Below are positions 17,369 through 20,117 of a stretch of DNA of 20,117 bases, piece after piece. The position numbers and the translations under genes were made by a program. The DNA comes from Rhizophagus sp. LPA8_4_AMF (taxonomy: Eukaryota > Glomeromycota > Glomeromycetes > Glomerales > Glomeraceae), in the NCBI GenBank assembly GCA_021464525.1, contig JADRCO010001342.1:1-20117 (forward strand), in the 5' to 3' direction. Numbering within the stretch: the stretch's first letter is position 1; every line of letters begins with the position of its first letter. The notes beneath the pieces were generated by a model that was not told the DNA's origin, made no database searches, and saw only the letters and a list, made by a program, of their open reading frames with translations.

Positions 17369-19236
17369 GTAAAATAATTAGAATATATAAAATTGAAAAA
17401 ACTCTTTCTCAAAACAAATTTTACTGTGAAAATTTTTTTTTTTATTTGAAATGGGTAAAAATAGCAAGAAGAGCAAAAATACTCCTACTAAACAAGCAAA
17501 CATACCCATTCAAGAGTTTGTCAACACTTTCACAGACTCTTTTACCTCCCTGCTAGGTAAACTTCTAGCAGGTTGTGCAGTTCATAAAGAGAGCTAACAG
17601 TTCGCTTATCATATAACCAAAAATCTTATTCCAGAAGGAAATATAGTTAAAGATAATAACCCATATAAAAATTTCACTGATATAGACCATCCAGCTAAGA
17701 TACTTCTCACATCATTTAAGGCATAATAAGTGGAGCCTACTACAAAGTTTGACAATAGCTGGGCCATATAAGCTCTAGATACATGAGTGTACTTCCTTCT
17801 CTCATCCAGAATTTTTCTAAGGCACAGCAGAAACAGCTTATTATATATCATTATCACCTGTGATTGATAACACGATAAACTTAGATAGTGCTGCAAATTC
17901 GTTAATTACTAAAGTTTATCCAAATCAGAAAAAATTAACAATCAGCACACCATCTATTTCTCAGCCTATTGGTATCTCAGTTCTACCTGCAATTATACAG
18001 CCAGATTCACAAAATAAAAAAGACAAGATTACAAAAATAATGATAACTAATAACATCATATATGACTCACAACAGGTGAAAACTATCATGATATAAAATA
18101 TACCATCCACTCAGTTCTATGATGACATCCTAAAATTATTGCAAGAATGGGATAAAGTGTTGGAGATATCCTTTAAGTCCCAACATAAATATCAATCTGT
18201 ATAAATAAAAATAATTTAAAATCTAAGATAAACGCTAACTTTGTAATAAAGACGTGACAACAAAATTAGGTTCTGATTGGATCAGATAATTACTGAATTA
18301 CTGGAAACTCAAGGAAAAGAAAGAATGAAAGAAATACCAGATCAAATTTATTATCCTAGTTAATATCAAAACTGAAGTCCATCAGGTTTTTGCTAAGCCT
18401 TACCTGATAAAACAATTTTTTAGCATCTGGTTGGACAAGACTGTTAGGGTTAAGTTTGCTATTAGTATAGTTGATAAGGGCAAATATGTGATGATTGTAT
18501 TCTTTGAACAGTATAAAGATCTCAAGGCTTGTCTTGATATGAAGCTACCATAGAATCTGACTGAATCTTACCCACCCACTAAATGACTTTACAATAAGTT
18601 CCAGTCTAACGACAAAAAGAAAATATCTACTTCTAATAAGAGATCATCCAGAAATAATAATTCTAAGAAGAGAAACTCTCAACGTTCACATGTCAAATCT
18701 AATTTCCAATAAAGTTTGCCAGATACACGTCTCTTGTTAACTCAACTCCTTTCTCTTCTAGATTAGAAGTAGATGTAAATCCTAATATAGTAAAGTTTAA
18801 CAGTACTTTGAGGAGCCTTTTATCTATTTTATAGGCAATGATCACATTGTATCCAGTTTTATAGGGTCTTTAGGAATGTAGTTTTAAATGTCAAAATGGT
18901 GTTTACCAGTGACTAGGTAGTAGGATTACAGATTAGTATATTTTTAAATTTTTTTAGCTTTAGCTTTTTCTCTATTTTATTCTTCACTTTATTGGTCATT
19001 TTCTATTCCCAGTATGTATTTTTTTATATTTATTTTTTATTTTTACTTTGATTTTGTAAACGTTAATTGTGTTCATACAGTTGGCGTTTTTCTATATCCT
19101 AATTTCTTTCTTTGTAAGTGATAATACTTAGTTGTATCTTGAATACCTGATAAATAGATTTGATTTTTAAACCTTTTATTCTTATATTCTGGTTCACTTT
19201 TAAGCTTAAAAATAAAATAAAGGTAAAATAATTAGA
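17369..19236 (+). mobile_element. ~1.84 kb insertion with a 14-bp target-site duplication
   Basis: GTAAAATAATTAGA occurs exactly at 17369-17382 and 19223-19236, inside the two arms of the TA-flanked element. Between them lie a leader with a long T-tract, a decayed ORF from 17451, a T-rich 3' region, and an A-rich end (AAAAATAAAATAAAG) right before the second copy. A 14-bp duplication plus an A-rich 3' end suggests target-primed (LINE-type) insertion or retroposition of a transcript; this is inference. No reverse transcriptase is visible. Confidence 0.5.
17451..18881 (+). pseudogene. Decayed ORF of unknown family inside the 1.84 kb insert
   Basis: Starts MGKNSKKSKNTPTKQANIPI (basic), then QEFVNTFTDSFTSLLGKLLAG. 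A TAA at 17595 is the first of several in-frame stops; the same frame continues with LIPEGNIVKDNNPYKNFTDI, TKFDNSWAI and RIFLRHSRNSLLY. A shift near 17850 leads to VIDNTINLDSAANSLITKV and DDILKLLQEWDKVLEISF. A second shift leads to KTEVHQVFAKPYLIKQFF, RVKFAISIVDKGKYVMIVFF, EQYKDLKACLDMKL and a Ser/Asn/Lys tail; a third to RYTSLVNSTPFSSRLEVDV. Original length about 475 residues. No transposase DDE, helicase or RT motif is seen. Many stops could be C-to-T changes in Gln or Arg codons. Confidence 0.55.
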
Positions 19237-19460
19237 GATTATATACGTTTGAAACTGAACTAGAAGATGCATTTAGAGAGGATATACATAGTGAATGCAA
19301 TTATGGAGAGTATAATTATAGAGGTCTGACTGTATTTGGAAATAGGAAACTTACTTTATATGAACAGGAAAGTTTCTTGTCTATTGTTAAAGAAAACATA
19401 CAAAATTAGAAAGCTTGGTAAATGATAAGGATTTTAAGAAAGAATACCTCATATAATTAT
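19236..19460 (+). pseudogene. Coding-like frame crossing the right end of the TA element
   Basis: 57 codons open from after a TAG (19233-19235) to TAG at 19407-19409: FETELEDAFREDIHSECNYG, EYNYRGLTVFGNRKLTLYE, QESFLSIVKENIQN; a shift then gives LESLVNDKDFKKEYLI. The RGLTV part is the terminal repeat itself, so the first half is likely a chance frame through the repeat, while the part after 19334 may be genuine flanking coding sequence. Ambiguous. Confidence 0.2.
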
Positions 19461-19529
19461 GGCAGCAAGTACTGAAATTATATTTCTTAAAACCTTAAAA
19501 TTTATATCAAAGAAACAGTATTTTCAAAA

Positions 19530-20012
19530 TTGATAGGACATATCAAAAAAGATATAATTTCTAAGAAAATCTGTCAATTATATAACAATATATCTCATTC
19601 ATTATTTCATAGATTGGCTGAAATGAAATTATTTTTGCAATTAATAATTATCTTAGTCAGACTGGAATTAACAATTAGGATTCAGCACAGTGCCTTTTGT
19701 CTATGTAACCAGTCTAGAGCAGCGATCATTAATCATGTGCAATTTTATTTTTTTAATATAATCAATTAATCTATAAATAGATTTGAAATAGAAGAAGGTA
19801 CAATGAATTTATCAAAGAATATAGATCAAGATATGAATGGATTTAAACAGACTTGGGATGATTTTTTTTGCAAAATCAAAACTATTGGAATACAAAAGCA
19901 GTTAAGCATTAGAGAGAAAAAATACTTAAGTAATTTGCATATAGCAATGTTAGGCAATTGGACAATTGGACGTTTTGGACATTTGTCCAAAACCTGTCCA
20001 AAACTTGTCTAA
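19530..20012 (+). other. Two unassigned open frames near the right edge
   Basis: Frames 19530-19769 (MIGHIKKDIISKKICQLYNN.., hydrophobic second half) and 19803-20012 (MNLSKNIDQDMNGFKQTWDD, FFCKIKTIGIQKQLSIREKK) are open but unrecognised. The second ends inside the palindromic block at 19972 onward, where its last residues (GHLSKTCPKLV) come from the repeat. The first part of the 19803 frame is Lys/Asp-rich and could be a decayed element ORF. Weak support. Confidence 0.15.
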
Positions 20013-20101
20013 AACCAAAACCTTTTTTTCATTGGACAGGTTTTGGACAGATCACATGACAAAAAATTTAATTTAGGCCAAAATTATAATTAATTTTGGC
20101 C
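19972..20101. repeat. Nested palindromes, likely edge of another repeat element
   Basis: Three inverted-repeat pairs: GTTTTGGAC/GTCCAAAAC (19972-19980, 19985-19993); CTGTCCAAAAC/GTTTTGGACAG (19994-20004, 20040-20050); GGCCAAAATTA/TAATTTTGGCC (20076-20086, 20091-20101), all perfect. TTGGAC/GTCCAA words recur through 19950-20050. They are probably terminal or subterminal sequences of a fold-back or DNA element running off the window. Confidence 0.65.
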
Positions 20102-20117
20102 AATATTTTAATTTTAA

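Larger units (their letters stand above)
17273..19332. mobile_element. TA-flanked inverted-repeat element (pogo/Tc1-mariner-type ends), split by an insert
   Basis: The left end CAGTCAGACCTTCATAATTG and right end (reverse complement CAGTCAGACCTCTATAATTA) are terminal inverted repeats, each preceded outward by TA (17271-17272, 19333-19334), the target duplication of the Tc1/mariner/pogo superfamily. Complementarity continues further inward with TTGCA and CTCC/TTCC steps. The parts 17273-17382 and 19223-19332 together total about 200 bp, i.e. a MITE; the rest is an inserted sequence. A 23-bp word (ATGCATTTARAGAGGAT..) occurs in both arms in direct orientation (17334-17356, 19267-19289). Confidence 0.65.

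Noticed and set aside
17609-17896. 95-codon minus-strand frame with hydrophobic residues
   Set aside because: The + strand of the same stretch reads as a continuous decayed protein in frame with the ATG at 17451; the minus frame is most simply its antisense shadow.
1-20117. CRISPR array, bacterial operon, rRNA or complete tRNA genes
   Set aside because: Introns, A+T content and gene families are fungal; no regularly spaced repeat-spacer pattern, rRNA signature or full cloverleaf was seen.

Overview
The window looks like nuclear DNA of an arbuscular mycorrhizal fungus close to Rhizophagus irregularis (Glomeromycotina). This is inferred from very high A+T, short GT-AG introns (63-86 bp), and BTB-TLDc, BTB-SPRY and membrane Kelch genes of the kind hugely expanded in that lineage. 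Decayed mobile DNA fills most of the space between genes. The species call rests on recognising protein families, not on a search.

Three intact-looking genes lie on the + strand. A single-exon BTB-BACK-SPRY gene occupies 1333-2742. A two-exon BTB-BACK-TLDc gene occupies 6456-7955. A six-exon Kelch gene occupies 10429-12057; its protein has a signal peptide and one C-terminal membrane span. The first two are probable CUL3 ubiquitin-ligase adaptors or scaffold proteins and the third a probable surface protein. They do not form an operon or an obvious pathway; they are members of expanded families.

Between them lie: a purine-rich satellite and a 44-49 bp tandem repeat (228-757); a transposon-like coding remnant on the minus strand (3219-3431); a 121-bp fold-back element (3710-3830); degraded copies of the SPRY gene (3943-4430 and 6000-6090) and of the TLDc gene (13702-14450, intron position kept); and two inverted copies of a dispersed element carrying a tRNA-like module (4780-5903 and 12487-13094), which bracket the TLDc and Kelch genes.

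From about 14.5 kb to the end the window is a graveyard of mobile elements: a decayed Gag-like reading frame with two capsid-like modules (14965-16078), several broken coding fragments on both strands, and a nested insertion. In the last, a short TA-flanked inverted-repeat element (17273-19332) appears to have been entered by a ~1.84 kb sequence with a 14-bp target duplication. That insert carries a decayed ORF of unknown family. The right edge holds stacked palindromes that probably begin another element.

Several coding remnants reported here are too short or too broken to appear in a simple ORF scan; they were found by reading frames across stops and splice sites by hand.
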